From: Butyrivibrio sp. MB2005
GTDB lineage: Bacteria > Bacillota > Clostridia > Lachnospirales > Lachnospiraceae
Length of the DNA: 64,000 bases
Direction: 5' to 3'
NCBI RefSeq assembly: GCF_000424285.1
Contig: NZ_AUJP01000008.1
Span: forward strand, 1 to 64,000
The position numbers and the translations under genes were made by a program. Shown in pieces: positions 9,472-18,665 of the stretch (its first letter is position 1; every line of letters begins with the position of its first letter). Under the pieces are notes generated by a model, which was not told the origin of the DNA, did not search any database, and saw nothing but the letters and a program-made list of their open reading frames with translations.

Positions 9472-11553
9472 ATGTTTGGGAGACTCTCAAAATATTTGAA
9501 GCACCGCCCAATACTGAGAAGATGGATTTTAGTAGGGCTGGCTATTGTTTTACTCACCGGTGTGGGTATGATAGGGTCAGCCTTCTTTTTGGTGCATAAA
9601 TTGTATGCCAAGGAGGAGTCTCTTCAGGAGGAGCTCCTTCGTGAGCAGGTGGCATCAATTGAAAACATCTGCGAAGAGGTAGTACTTGGGGCACAGACCT
9701 TTATAACCAATAATCTGGTTCAGATTGCGGCAAAAAAGCATGATGAAAATCTGGAAGACAAAATGCGTCTTTCTGAGATAGCGGATCTGATGGATGAATA
9801 TGGCGCTGTTCATGATGTGTTTGGTAAGATGTATCTTTTTTTACCTAAGAATACGCCATCAGTTCTGACAAAAGAAGAATTTATCAACATCAGTGATAAT
9901 ATAAACAGCGTTCAGGGCCTTGGTCTTACAGCTGAGGATATGCAGATTTTGTACAACGATGCGCTGTACAGTAAGTTTAAGGTTGCAGGATCAGGCAGTG
10001 AGAAGCGCCTTTTTTACTCTATGTCCACACAGTATGCAGCTCCTTTTGAGGAGCAGGATGCCGTCTTACTCATAGAGATAGATAAGACCAAAATGAAGGA
10101 AGCAATAAATAATAATTATAATTTTTTGCTTATTTCGGAAGATGATGAATATATAGAGCTGGGCAACGGTGGTCTCGACGAAGAGATGATTACTGAATGC
10201 AAAGCTTCTGTGGATAAGCATATAGTTGGTAAGAAGGTAATATATCCTTTTGCATTGGGACCTTATGGACTCAGAATGGTCGCTGTTCTTGATACGGGAC
10301 TTGCTATTGATGCAGTTAAACCCTTTGTTGTCGGGGTAATTATTTATGGTCTTGCTCTTATTCTGCTGGGCGGAATTTTTGTCACCCACATTATGAGAGT
10401 TCAGTACAGACCCATCGAATCACTTCTGGATTTCATGGATAAATACGAGACTACCAGATTTGCAGATGGTTCTGAGTTAAATGATGACGAGTTCAAGCGT
10501 ATTGAAATTGGAATAAGTAAGTCAATCAATAGCATTCAGATGTTGCAGGTATCCCAGAAGGAGCTCGATAAATTCAAAAATGACAACGAGACAAGGATTA
10601 TAAGACTGTTGAATTACGGAACGGATACCTTATCCGAGGATGATGGCGATGGCAACAGATACCTGGTAGTCAGCTATGATATCGATAATCCTACTGAAAC
10701 TCCAATGGATCAGAAGGAGAGAGATCAGGTATGGTTTATCATTCACAATGTATCGGAAGAGCTTATTGGGAAAGAGAATCTGCTAATTACAGGCGGCCTG
10801 GCTCACTGGTTTTACAATATTGTTGAACTTAGAGGACAGGATGAGCTGTCACTTCCGGACCTGACCGATAAATTAAATACCGTATGCAGCTTTATCAGAG
10901 AGAAGTTTGATATAGCTCTTGTAGCGAACATTTCTGACATCCATCATGGTAAAAAAGGAATCCCTACAGCCAACAGAGAGGCTATGCTGGTTCGAGAATA
11001 CCGTATTTATGTAGGTACTCTTCCAAATGTAGCATTCTATAAAGAGTTGTCTCTCGATGATGAAGCAAAGGCAACCCTGACAAGCTGGGATCAGATGGAG
11101 CAGGTTCAGAACCTTTACCGCATGCATAGAGGCATTGAAGCTCAGAGCATGCTTGATAATATCGTAAATGCCGCTGTTGAGAGCAGTAAAGGCACTGATA
11201 GTGTTGATGAATCCGAGAAGGAAAACAGCGGAAAGAGCATGCAGCTGGTGGAGAAGGCCAAGGAGTTTGTTGATAAGCAGTATTCTGATAAGGATATGAA
11301 CGTCAACAGCGTGGCAAACGAGCTTAATGTCAATAATTCCTATCTATCAAGAACTTTTAAACAGATATATGGCATAGGAATGCTGGAATATATCAACAAT
11401 GTAAGACTTGATAACGCTGAAATACTTATGGCAAACGGAATGACTGTTAAAGATGCTGCCGACAAGGTTGGATTTACAACACCAAGACCTCTTATAAGAT
11501 GCTTTAGAGAAAAACATGGAACCACCCCGGGAGATTTTTATAAGAGTAAATAA
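9472..11553 (+). CDS. Membrane-anchored AraC-family regulator (YesS-like)
   Basis: A 693-residue one-component regulator. TM1 is at about residues 20-42 and TM2 at 281-305, enclosing a sensor domain of about 240 residues outside the cell. A cytoplasmic linker follows, then a C-terminal AraC HTH (VNSVANELNVNNSYLSRTFK, then DAADKVGFTTPRPLIRCF). This architecture, known from Bacillus YesS and relatives, normally sits beside LplABC/YtcQ-type importers and controls them. Here the LplB-type importer is the next operon. It may sense the same extracellular sugar. The terminator at 11608 ends the unit. Confidence 0.9.
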   Translation: MFGRLSKYLKHRPILRRWILVGLAIVLLTGVGMIGSAFFLVHKLYAKEESLQEELLREQVASIENICEEVVLGAQTFITNNLVQIAAKKHDENLEDKMRLSEIADLMDEYGAVHDVFGKMYLFLPKNTPSVLTKEEFINISDNINSVQGLGLTAEDMQILYNDALYSKFKVAGSGSEKRLFYSMSTQYAAPFEEQDAVLLIEIDKTKMKEAINNNYNFLLISEDDEYIELGNGGLDEEMITECKASVDKHIVGKKVIYPFALGPYGLRMVAVLDTGLAIDAVKPFVVGVIIYGLALILLGGIFVTHIMRVQYRPIESLLDFMDKYETTRFADGSELNDDEFKRIEIGISKSINSIQMLQVSQKELDKFKNDNETRIIRLLNYGTDTLSEDDGDGNRYLVVSYDIDNPTETPMDQKERDQVWFIIHNVSEELIGKENLLITGGLAHWFYNIVELRGQDELSLPDLTDKLNTVCSFIREKFDIALVANISDIHHGKKGIPTANREAMLVREYRIYVGTLPNVAFYKELSLDDEAKATLTSWDQMEQVQNLYRMHRGIEAQSMLDNIVNAAVESSKGTDSVDESEKENSGKSMQLVEKAKEFVDKQYSDKDMNVNSVANELNVNNSYLSRTFKQIYGIGMLEYINNVRLDNAEILMANGMTVKDAADKVGFTTPRPLIRCFREKHGTTPGDFYKSK

Positions 11554-11607
11554 TTTATTAAAAAAATAAAAATTTTATTACCCAAAGTAAATAATTAAGA
11601 TGATTAT

Positions 11608-11645
11608 AAAATCGGAAATACGTAAATGTATTTCCGATTTTTTAT
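11608..11645 (+). terminator. Rho-independent terminator after the AraC-type gene
   Basis: AAATCGGAAATAC pairs with GTATTTCCGATTT across a 6-base loop, followed by TTTTTTA. It separates the atuA/AraC unit from the ABC operon. The rest of the gap up to 11817 is AT-rich with no gene. Confidence 0.88.
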
Positions 11646-11817
11646 TATAAACATTCTGTAAAATATCACTATTTTTCATAGTAAAAAATTGTACATCAAT
11701 CTCAGAATGCAGATAAATACAGGGTTTTCAGAGGACAATATTTCGGAACATAGCACATTTTTTACATAATGACAAAAATGATACCCTGACGTAAAAAAGC
11801 GGTTCTTTTAATGCGTA

Positions 11818-11835
11818 TAGTACAACGATATACTA
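11818..11835 (+). promoter_or_regulatory. LacI-type operator, site 2
   Basis: The site reads TAGTACAACGATATACTA. The outer TAGTA/TACTA arms are an exact inverted repeat, and its first ten bases are identical to site 1 at 4560. It lies 60 bases before the importer start, close behind a weak CTGACG-17-TAATGC promoter candidate. The shared site argues that one LacI-type protein controls both operons. Confidence 0.6.
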
Positions 11836-11895
11836 AACTCACACAAGGCAATCAGCTGCATAGGGAGCAGCCAAAAGAAAAAGGAGAAGGAAGGA

Positions 11896-12879
11896 ATGGA
11901 GCAAAAAGTAACAAAAGAAAAGCCGGTGATTCCGGCAACGGGGTATGTAGAGCATGCCGGCTTTGCAGGGTTCTTACATAATTTAAAGACAGACATCCTG
12001 CGAAACAAAGTAATCTACATTATGTGCATACCGATCGTGGTATGGTACATCATTTTCCATTATATACCGATGGCAGGTATCATAATGGCATTTCAGAAGT
12101 ATACACCGGCACTTGGAATATCAGGTAGCCCTTGGGTAGGACTTGATAACTTCACAAGATTTTTTACCGGTCCTTATTTTGGAAGACTTCTTAGAAACAC
12201 AACTGTGATCGGTGTTCTGGATGTAGTATTCGGATTCCCGGCACCAATTATTTTCGCATTGCTTCTTAATGAAGTAAGAGCAAAATTCTATAAGAAAACA
12301 ATTCAGACAGTTTCTTATATGCCCTACTTCATATCAATGGTTGTTGTCTGCGGTCTTATCGTAGACTTCACACAGAGCGGCGGACTTATTTCAAACGTAG
12401 TAGCTAAGCTTACAAACACAACAGTAGAGAACCTGCTGGCTAACCCTTCAAACTATTGGGCAATACATATTGCTTCTAATATATGGCAGGGAATGGGCTA
12501 CGGATCAATCATCTACATCGCAGCACTTGCCGGTGTTGATCAGGAGCTTTACGAGGCAGCAGTTCTGGACGGTGCATCAAGATGGCAGAGATGTATCCAC
12601 ATTACAATCCCGTCCATCATGCCTACAATCATGATCATGCTTATCCTCAGAATGGGATCCATCCTGCAGGTCGGCGCAGACAAGATTCTGCTTTTGTACA
12701 CACCTGCAACTTACGAGACAGCAGATGTTATCAGTACTTACATTTACAGATGTGGTCTTCAGCAGTATGATTACGGTTTTTCAACTGCAGTAGGTCTTTT
12801 CAACTCAATAATCGGTACTGCATTCCTGCTTACAACAAATGCAATTTCAAGGAAATTTACAGAGTCAAGCCTGTTCTGA
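11896..12879 (+). CDS. ABC transporter permease, LplB/YtcP type
   Basis: A 327-residue inner-membrane permease with about six TM helices. It carries the EAA loop ELYEAAVLDGASRWQR (about residue 218) that docks on the ATPase. The N-terminal FHYIPMAGIIMAFQKY and the paired second permease and large lipoprotein are typical of the LplABC/YtcP subgroup that imports complex sugars or oligosaccharides. No ATPase gene is present in the operon. The RBS AGGAAGG precedes the ATG. Confidence 0.95.
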   Translation: MEQKVTKEKPVIPATGYVEHAGFAGFLHNLKTDILRNKVIYIMCIPIVVWYIIFHYIPMAGIIMAFQKYTPALGISGSPWVGLDNFTRFFTGPYFGRLLRNTTVIGVLDVVFGFPAPIIFALLLNEVRAKFYKKTIQTVSYMPYFISMVVVCGLIVDFTQSGGLISNVVAKLTNTTVENLLANPSNYWAIHIASNIWQGMGYGSIIYIAALAGVDQELYEAAVLDGASRWQRCIHITIPSIMPTIMIMLILRMGSILQVGADKILLLYTPATYETADVISTYIYRCGLQQYDYGFSTAVGLFNSIIGTAFLLTTNAISRKFTESSLF

Positions 12880-12894
12880 TTGGAGGAAATAGAA

Positions 12895-13794
12895 ATGGTA
12901 GTAAAAAAGACATTAGGAGATTATATATTTGATTCACTCAATTATATATTCCTCGCATTAATAGCTTTTCTGTGTGTGGTTCCAATCGTACATGTATGCT
13001 TTGCATCAATTTCAGAACCCGCACTTGTTGATAAGGCTACAAGTTTTATTCTTTTGCCTTTAGGTAAGCCTTCACTTAATGCTTACAGAATTATCATGCG
13101 ATACAAGAACATCTGGATCGGCTACAGAAACACAATCGTTTATGTTGTAGCACAGTGCCTTATAACCAGCGTACTTTCAGTTATCGCAGGTTATATCACA
13201 TCAAGAAAAAGATTTCGTTACAGAAATGCACTTATGATGTTCCTGGCATTCACAATGCTGTTTAACGGCGGAATGATCCCAACCTATATGGTAGTAAATA
13301 AGCTGGGACTTTTGAATACAAGAGCTGCGCTTTTGATTCCGCAGGCCATGGGCGTTTTCTATATAATTATTATGAGAACAGCTATCCAGGCTATTCCGGA
13401 TTCTCTTGAAGAATCTGCAAGAATTGACGGAGCAGGGGAGTTGACAATCATGTTTAAGATCATCCTTCCTTTGTGTAAAGCGACCTTTGCAGTAATCATT
13501 CTGTTTATCGCAGTTGGTAAGTGGAATGAATGGTTCCCGGCTCTCCTGTATCTGCCTACCGCAAGAGATAAATATCCTCTTCAGATGTTCATGAGAGAGA
13601 TTTTGATTTCTGCGCAGAACTCCACAAATTCAGTTACTGCAAATGCAGGCGATCTTATGGATAATGCTCAGATGTATAAGACACTGGTTAAATACGGATC
13701 AATCGTAGTATCAACACTTCCGATTCTCGTTATATATCCGTTCGTACAGAAGTACTTCGTTACAGGTGTAATGGTAGGATCTGTAAAAGGTTGA
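12895..13794 (+). CDS. ABC transporter permease, LplC type
   Basis: A 299-residue second permease of the same importer, with about six TM helices and the EAA loop LEESARIDGAGELTIMF. The reading frame is open back to the previous stop, but the ATG at 12895 has GGAGG eight bases upstream and is preferred over an upstream TTG. It lies 15 bases after the first permease gene. Partner of the 11896 permease and the 13846 lipoprotein. Confidence 0.95.
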   Translation: MVVKKTLGDYIFDSLNYIFLALIAFLCVVPIVHVCFASISEPALVDKATSFILLPLGKPSLNAYRIIMRYKNIWIGYRNTIVYVVAQCLITSVLSVIAGYITSRKRFRYRNALMMFLAFTMLFNGGMIPTYMVVNKLGLLNTRAALLIPQAMGVFYIIIMRTAIQAIPDSLEESARIDGAGELTIMFKIILPLCKATFAVIILFIAVGKWNEWFPALLYLPTARDKYPLQMFMREILISAQNSTNSVTANAGDLMDNAQMYKTLVKYGSIVVSTLPILVIYPFVQKYFVTGVMVGSVKG

Positions 13795-13845
13795 CATTAT
13801 TGGTATCAATTAAAAATGATATAAATGAAAGAGAGGTAATTTTTA

Positions 13846-15489
13846 ATGAAAAAGAAGGTATTGGCAGTAATGCTGACAGCAGCAATGCTTGCAGGAACTA
13901 TCGCAGGCTGCGGTAGTAAGGGTGCAGACACAGGTTCAGGCACTGATTCAGCAAGTTCAGGGGATGCAGCTGTAACAGCAGATGCAGGCGATTGGACATG
14001 GCCCCTTGCAGAGAAGAAGGAGCTTAGCATCTGGATCGTTTGGAGTAACGACTATGTAGAGAATCCTAATGACCTTAAAGCTATCCAGAAGATGGAAGAG
14101 CTTACAAACGTACATGTTAACTGGCAGGTAGTAGACGCTGCATCCGCTCAGGAGCAGTTCGGTCTTATGCTTGCATCCGGTGAGTATCCGGATATCATCC
14201 GTGACTGCGGAACATATTATCCCGGCGGAACAGAGAAGGGTGTACAGGACGGCGTCCTTGCAGACCTTACAGACGTAGCAGATAAGTATATGCCTAACTA
14301 TCAGGCACTTCGTAAGAGCAACGAGCAGCTCGAGAAGGATACTGTAACTGATGAAGGTAAGATTGTTGGAACACGTACAATTGCATCATACTTCGGTGAT
14401 GTAAAGGGTGAGAGAGTTTGGGCTGGTATGGCACTTCGTGGTGACTGGCTCAACGATCTTGGTCTCGAGGTTCCCAGAACTATCGATCAGTGGGAAACAG
14501 TTCTTACAGCATTCAAGGATAACTATCCTGAGTGTGAAGCACCTCTTATGATCGGTACAAATGGTTATGACTACTTCAGCCACTTCCTTTCAGCTTATGG
14601 ATGCCTTGGTGAATTCTACAAGGATGGCGACAAAGTTAAGTATGGTCCTCTTGAAGATGGTTACAAGCAGTGGCTTACACTTTTCCATGATTGGTATGAG
14701 AAGGGTCTCATCGATCCTAACTTCATGACAAATGCAGCCGACATCATGTCTCCTGCAGATTACATGGGCACAGGCAAGGCTGGCGCAGGTATTCAGCTTT
14801 GGGGTATGACAGCAGACGTATTTAAGCAGCAGGGTTACAACACAGATGAGGACTTCAATATCGTAGCTACATCTGCTCCTGTTCTTAAGGAAGGTGACAC
14901 ACCTGAAATCGGATTTGCAACATCTGACCTTGTTAAGGAAGAAGTTGGTATCGCAGCTACAACAAAGGATCTTGAGCTTGCATGCAGATATCTTGATTTC
15001 TGGTATACAAACGAGGCTATGCTTCTTGATTCTGTAGGTATCGAAGGCGAGTCTTACACAAAGGACGGCGACACATATCACCTCACAGATGCTATGCAGC
15101 AGATGGTAGACGAGGGTAAGGTTAACACACTTTCAGAGGCAGTTTACACATATTCACTTGGAACATCTGACTTCGGTCTTTACAACTGGGGTATGTTCGA
15201 TCCCATCTATGAGGGACAGGATGCTCTTAAGGCATACGACGAATTCAATAAGGACCAGTTCGACCTTATGCTTCCTTCCTGCATGACAATGACAGATGCT
15301 GAGAACTCTGAGTATGTAACACTTTACACAGATATCCAGACACTTGTTCGGGAGAACACAGTTAAGTTCATCACAGGCGAGCAGTCACTTGATGACTACG
15401 ATGCATTCGTAGAGCAGCTTAAGACATACAACATCGATCGTTGCATCGAGCTTAAGCAGGCAGCACTTGATCGTTACAACGCTCGTTAA
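13846..15489 (+). CDS. ABC transporter solute-binding lipoprotein, LplA type
   Basis: A 547-residue extracellular sugar-binding lipoprotein. The N terminus has a Lys-rich start, a hydrophobic core and the lipobox TIAGC (Cys about residue 22), then a Ser/Gly/Asp-rich linker. The length (above 500) matches the LplA/YtcQ cluster of oligosaccharide binders. The ligand is unknown; the flanking esterases suggest a decorated or esterified glycan. A perfect 12-bp stem-loop follows the gene at 15525, which may protect its mRNA so that more binding protein than permease is made. Confidence 0.93.
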   Translation: MKKKVLAVMLTAAMLAGTIAGCGSKGADTGSGTDSASSGDAAVTADAGDWTWPLAEKKELSIWIVWSNDYVENPNDLKAIQKMEELTNVHVNWQVVDAASAQEQFGLMLASGEYPDIIRDCGTYYPGGTEKGVQDGVLADLTDVADKYMPNYQALRKSNEQLEKDTVTDEGKIVGTRTIASYFGDVKGERVWAGMALRGDWLNDLGLEVPRTIDQWETVLTAFKDNYPECEAPLMIGTNGYDYFSHFLSAYGCLGEFYKDGDKVKYGPLEDGYKQWLTLFHDWYEKGLIDPNFMTNAADIMSPADYMGTGKAGAGIQLWGMTADVFKQQGYNTDEDFNIVATSAPVLKEGDTPEIGFATSDLVKEEVGIAATTKDLELACRYLDFWYTNEAMLLDSVGIEGESYTKDGDTYHLTDAMQQMVDEGKVNTLSEAVYTYSLGTSDFGLYNWGMFDPIYEGQDALKAYDEFNKDQFDLMLPSCMTMTDAENSEYVTLYTDIQTLVRENTVKFITGEQSLDDYDAFVEQLKTYNIDRCIELKQAALDRYNAR

Positions 15490-15524
15490 TCTTTAAAGAA
15501 ACAGAGAAGGTATTTAACAATATA

Positions 15525-15555
15525 GGGTAGGGGGATGATCATTATCCCCCTACCC
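15525..15555 (+). other. Intercistronic stem-loop between the binding-protein and esterase genes
   Basis: GGGTAGGGGGAT (15525-15536) pairs perfectly with ATCCCCCTACCC (15544-15555) around a 7-base loop. No U-tract follows, so it is not a standard terminator. It may stabilise the 3' end of the binding-protein message or partly attenuate the esterase gene. Confidence 0.75.
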
Positions 15556-15585
15556 AATTAATTACAGAAAAGTGGGGACATAATA

Positions 15586-17136
15586 ATGAAATTTTTTAAA
15601 CAGGATGAATCAACAATCGTAAGTACAAAGGCCGGAAAACTTCAGGGATATTTCTATGACGGTACTTACATTTTTAAGGGCGTACATTACGCAGAAGCAG
15701 AGCGTTTCTGTCAGCCTACAGAGGTAGAGCCCTGGGAAGGCATCAAGGATGCAACTTCTTTCGGAATGGTTTGCCCTCTTATGCAGCAGGATACACCCAG
15801 AGGAGAGCTGATGGTTCCTCATGCATACTGGCCTCAGGATGAGCACTGCCAGAACCTTAACATCTGGTCAACAAAGCTTTGCAAAGAAGCTAAGAAGCCA
15901 GTAATGGTATGGCTTCACGGCGGCGGATTCTTTGCAGGTTCTTCTATAGAGCAGCTCTGCTATGACGGAGCAGCAATGGCTAAGGAAGGCGACGTAGTAG
16001 TTGTTACAATCAACCACCGTCTCAACCTCCTTGGATACCTTGATCTTTCTCCTTTTGGTGAGAAGTATAAGAATTCCGGAAACTGCGGTAACGCAGATAT
16101 GGTAGCAGCCCTTAAATGGGTTAAAGAAAACATCGCAGCTTTCGGCGGCGATCCCGACAACGTTACAATCTTTGGTCAGTCTGGTGGCGGTATGAAAGTT
16201 ACCTCTCTTATGCAGACACCTGAAGCTGATGGACTTTTCCACAAAGGTATTGTAATGAGCGGAGTACTCGGCAAAGACTTTATGGATACAGGAAAGGGTG
16301 ATGGCAGACCGATCGTTACAGCTATGCTTAAAGAACTAGGACTATCTGAGAACGACGTTGAAAAGCTTGAGACCCTTCCTTATCCGGCTCTTTGCGAGGC
16401 TTATGGCAAAGTAGTTGAGGATATCAAGAAGCAGGGACTTTACACAGGTATGTCACCTATGATCAATGACTGGTATAAGGGTGAGCCTCAGTTCGTAGGA
16501 TTCACAGAGAATTCCAAGAAGATCCCGCTTATGATCGGTAGTGTATTTGGCGAATTCGCATTCATGCCTCTTACATTCGATAAGACAAAGATGACTGAAG
16601 AAGAGATGAGAGCAAAGGTTGCAGAGACCTTTGGCGATCAGGCAGATGAGCTCATTGAGAAGTTCAAGGCAGCTTATCCTGATAAGAAGATTGTTGATCT
16701 TATTTCTTATGACTCAATCTTCCGTGCGCCTACTAGAGTACTCATTGAGGAAGCAAGTAAGAGAACAGAAGCACCTGTTTACTCTTATGTATTTGCTCTT
16801 GAGTTCCCGATTCAGCACAACAAGCCCGCTTGGCACTGCTCAGATATTGCATTCTTCTTCCACAATATCGATCTCGTACCTGTAGCAAACGTACCCGGCG
16901 TATCCGATAAGCTTCAGGAGCAGATCTTCAAGGCAGTAATGAACTTTGCAAGAACAGGCGATCCTAACCACGAAGAGCTTCCTACATGGGATGCATCCAA
17001 GCCCGGTGATGAAGCTACAATGATCTTCGACAGAACCTGCGAGTGTAAGCACAACTTTGATGCAGAGCTCGTAAAGCTTCATTCAAGCATTATTCCGAAG
17101 TTTATGTTCGGCGGAGATGTTGAAATTCAGCACTAA
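15586..17136 (+). CDS. Type B carboxylesterase/lipase family protein
   Basis: A 516-residue alpha/beta-hydrolase esterase. The oxyanion-hole strand VMVWLHGGGFFAGSS, the nucleophile elbow IFGQSGGGMK (about residue 202), an acidic residue in GSVFGEFAF and the histidine in AWHCSDIAFFF form the expected triad. The elbow reads GQSGGG instead of the commoner GESAGG. No signal peptide, so cytoplasmic. Placed after the importer, it probably removes acyl groups from imported oligosaccharides; acetyl or feruloyl is guesswork. GTGGGG sits before its ATG at usable spacing. Confidence 0.9.
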   Translation: MKFFKQDESTIVSTKAGKLQGYFYDGTYIFKGVHYAEAERFCQPTEVEPWEGIKDATSFGMVCPLMQQDTPRGELMVPHAYWPQDEHCQNLNIWSTKLCKEAKKPVMVWLHGGGFFAGSSIEQLCYDGAAMAKEGDVVVVTINHRLNLLGYLDLSPFGEKYKNSGNCGNADMVAALKWVKENIAAFGGDPDNVTIFGQSGGGMKVTSLMQTPEADGLFHKGIVMSGVLGKDFMDTGKGDGRPIVTAMLKELGLSENDVEKLETLPYPALCEAYGKVVEDIKKQGLYTGMSPMINDWYKGEPQFVGFTENSKKIPLMIGSVFGEFAFMPLTFDKTKMTEEEMRAKVAETFGDQADELIEKFKAAYPDKKIVDLISYDSIFRAPTRVLIEEASKRTEAPVYSYVFALEFPIQHNKPAWHCSDIAFFFHNIDLVPVANVPGVSDKLQEQIFKAVMNFARTGDPNHEELPTWDASKPGDEATMIFDRTCECKHNFDAELVKLHSSIIPKFMFGGDVEIQH

Positions 17137-17160
17137 TTCATATCTTAAAATATAGTCATG

Positions 17161-17193
17161 ACAGGCAGCTGCGTATGTAGCTGCCTGTTTTTA
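17161..17193 (+). terminator. Rho-independent terminator of the importer/esterase operon
   Basis: ACAGGCAGCT pairs exactly with AGCTGCCTGT around an 8-base loop, followed by TTTTTA. Confidence 0.9.
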
Positions 17194-17239
17194 TGATAAA
17201 ATATAAATATATTCATTAAATTCCAAGAAAACGGACAAA

Positions 17240-18646
17240 ATGGCGAAGAAACATATTTTAGACGAACTTCAAAACTTAAGAGACAGTGATCTCTATCCTT
17301 TACATATGCCCGGACATAAGAGAAATAAAAATGCAGGTCCCATGGCAGGCTATATGGATATTGATATCACGGAGATAGATGATTACGATAACCTCCATGA
17401 TGCAGAGGGTATGATTCTTGATGCGGAAAAAAGAGCAGCAAAGCTGTACGGCGCAGAGGAGACGCATTTTCTTGTTAATGGCAGTACCTGCGGAGTACTA
17501 AGTGCGGTATCAGCAGCTGTTTCTAAAGGCGGAAAGCTGATAACTGCAAGGAATTGTCATAAGTCTCTATACAATGCAGCTTATTTGAGGGAGCTTTCGC
17601 TTTCATACATCATGCCGGAATGTACCTGGCTTCTTGGCAGGATAAGTCCTTCGTCAGTCAGAGAAACCCTTTTACAAAATGAGGATGCACAGGCACTTTT
17701 TATCACATCTCCAACATACGAGGGAATATCATCTGATATAAGATCCATAGCAGATATCTGTCATGAAAAAGGAGTTATCCTTATCGTGGATTCTGCTCAC
17801 GGTGCACACTTTGGCCTGGACGATAGGCTCCCTAAAAGTGCGTTAAATGAAGGTGCTGACATAGTTATATGCAGTGTTCATAAGACATTGGCCTCAATGA
17901 CACAGACAGCGCTGATACATGTACAAGGAGATTTTGTTAACAGAGAAAGACTTCGCAGATATCTTAGGATTTACCAGTCGAGCAGTCCTTCATACGTATT
18001 AATGGCATCAATTGATTCATGCCTAAGGGATATCGAAGAGCGGGGCGAGGAAGTATTTTCAAGGCTTCTCGCATACAGAACTCGAATTGAAAAGGAAACT
18101 GCCGGTTGCAGGAATATATTCATTCCTGACATGAACGAGATAACTGATCCGGGAAAAGTACTGATCTGCTCGGCATCAGCAAATATCACAGGGCAGCAGA
18201 TATATGATATACTTCGTTTAGAGTATCATTTGCAGCTGGAGATGGCAGGAGATACCTACGGTCTTGCCATTATCACAGGTTACGATACGGATGAAGGAAT
18301 AGACAGGCTGATACAGGCCATAAAGGATATGGATTTGCGACTTGCCGGTAAAGGTAATCCCGGTGAGTACAAAACCTTTAATATTCCAAGAGCAGTTTTT
18401 CCTTTATATAAGGCATGGGATGCGGATTGTGAATATGTCGATATTTCCGCAGCTGCAGGCAGGATTGCGGGAGATTTTATAAATCTTTATCCGCCGGGAA
18501 TACCTCTTATAGTCCCCGGAGAAACCTTTGATAAAGATCTCATAGCAGAAATTGGGGAATATATTAATGCGGGTATGAATGTCCAGGGCGTAGAAATTGC
18601 GCATGCCGGAGATAGAAGATTAAAAGTAATAAAAAGTGAAAGTTAA
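17240..18646 (+). CDS. Orn/Lys/Arg decarboxylase-family PLP enzyme (YaaO-like)
   Basis: A 468-residue fold-type I PLP enzyme of the Orn/Lys/Arg decarboxylase family. YPLHMPGHKRN at residues 19-29 and the PLP-lysine motif CSVHKTLASMTQ (about residue 219) are diagnostic. The cofactor aspartate is in IVDSAHGAHFG. It is shorter than enteric inducible decarboxylases and lacks their wing domain, like Bacillus YaaO/SpeA. The substrate (arginine, lysine or ornithine) cannot be told from sequence. It heads the conserved block that in Bacillus runs yaaO-tmk-yaaQ-yaaR-holB-yaaT. Confidence 0.92.
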   Translation: MAKKHILDELQNLRDSDLYPLHMPGHKRNKNAGPMAGYMDIDITEIDDYDNLHDAEGMILDAEKRAAKLYGAEETHFLVNGSTCGVLSAVSAAVSKGGKLITARNCHKSLYNAAYLRELSLSYIMPECTWLLGRISPSSVRETLLQNEDAQALFITSPTYEGISSDIRSIADICHEKGVILIVDSAHGAHFGLDDRLPKSALNEGADIVICSVHKTLASMTQTALIHVQGDFVNRERLRRYLRIYQSSSPSYVLMASIDSCLRDIEERGEEVFSRLLAYRTRIEKETAGCRNIFIPDMNEITDPGKVLICSASANITGQQIYDILRLEYHLQLEMAGDTYGLAIITGYDTDEGIDRLIQAIKDMDLRLAGKGNPGEYKTFNIPRAVFPLYKAWDADCEYVDISAAAGRIAGDFINLYPPGIPLIVPGETFDKDLIAEIGEYINAGMNVQGVEIAHAGDRRLKVIKSES

Positions 18647-18665
18647 GTTGGAGTAATTAATACTG

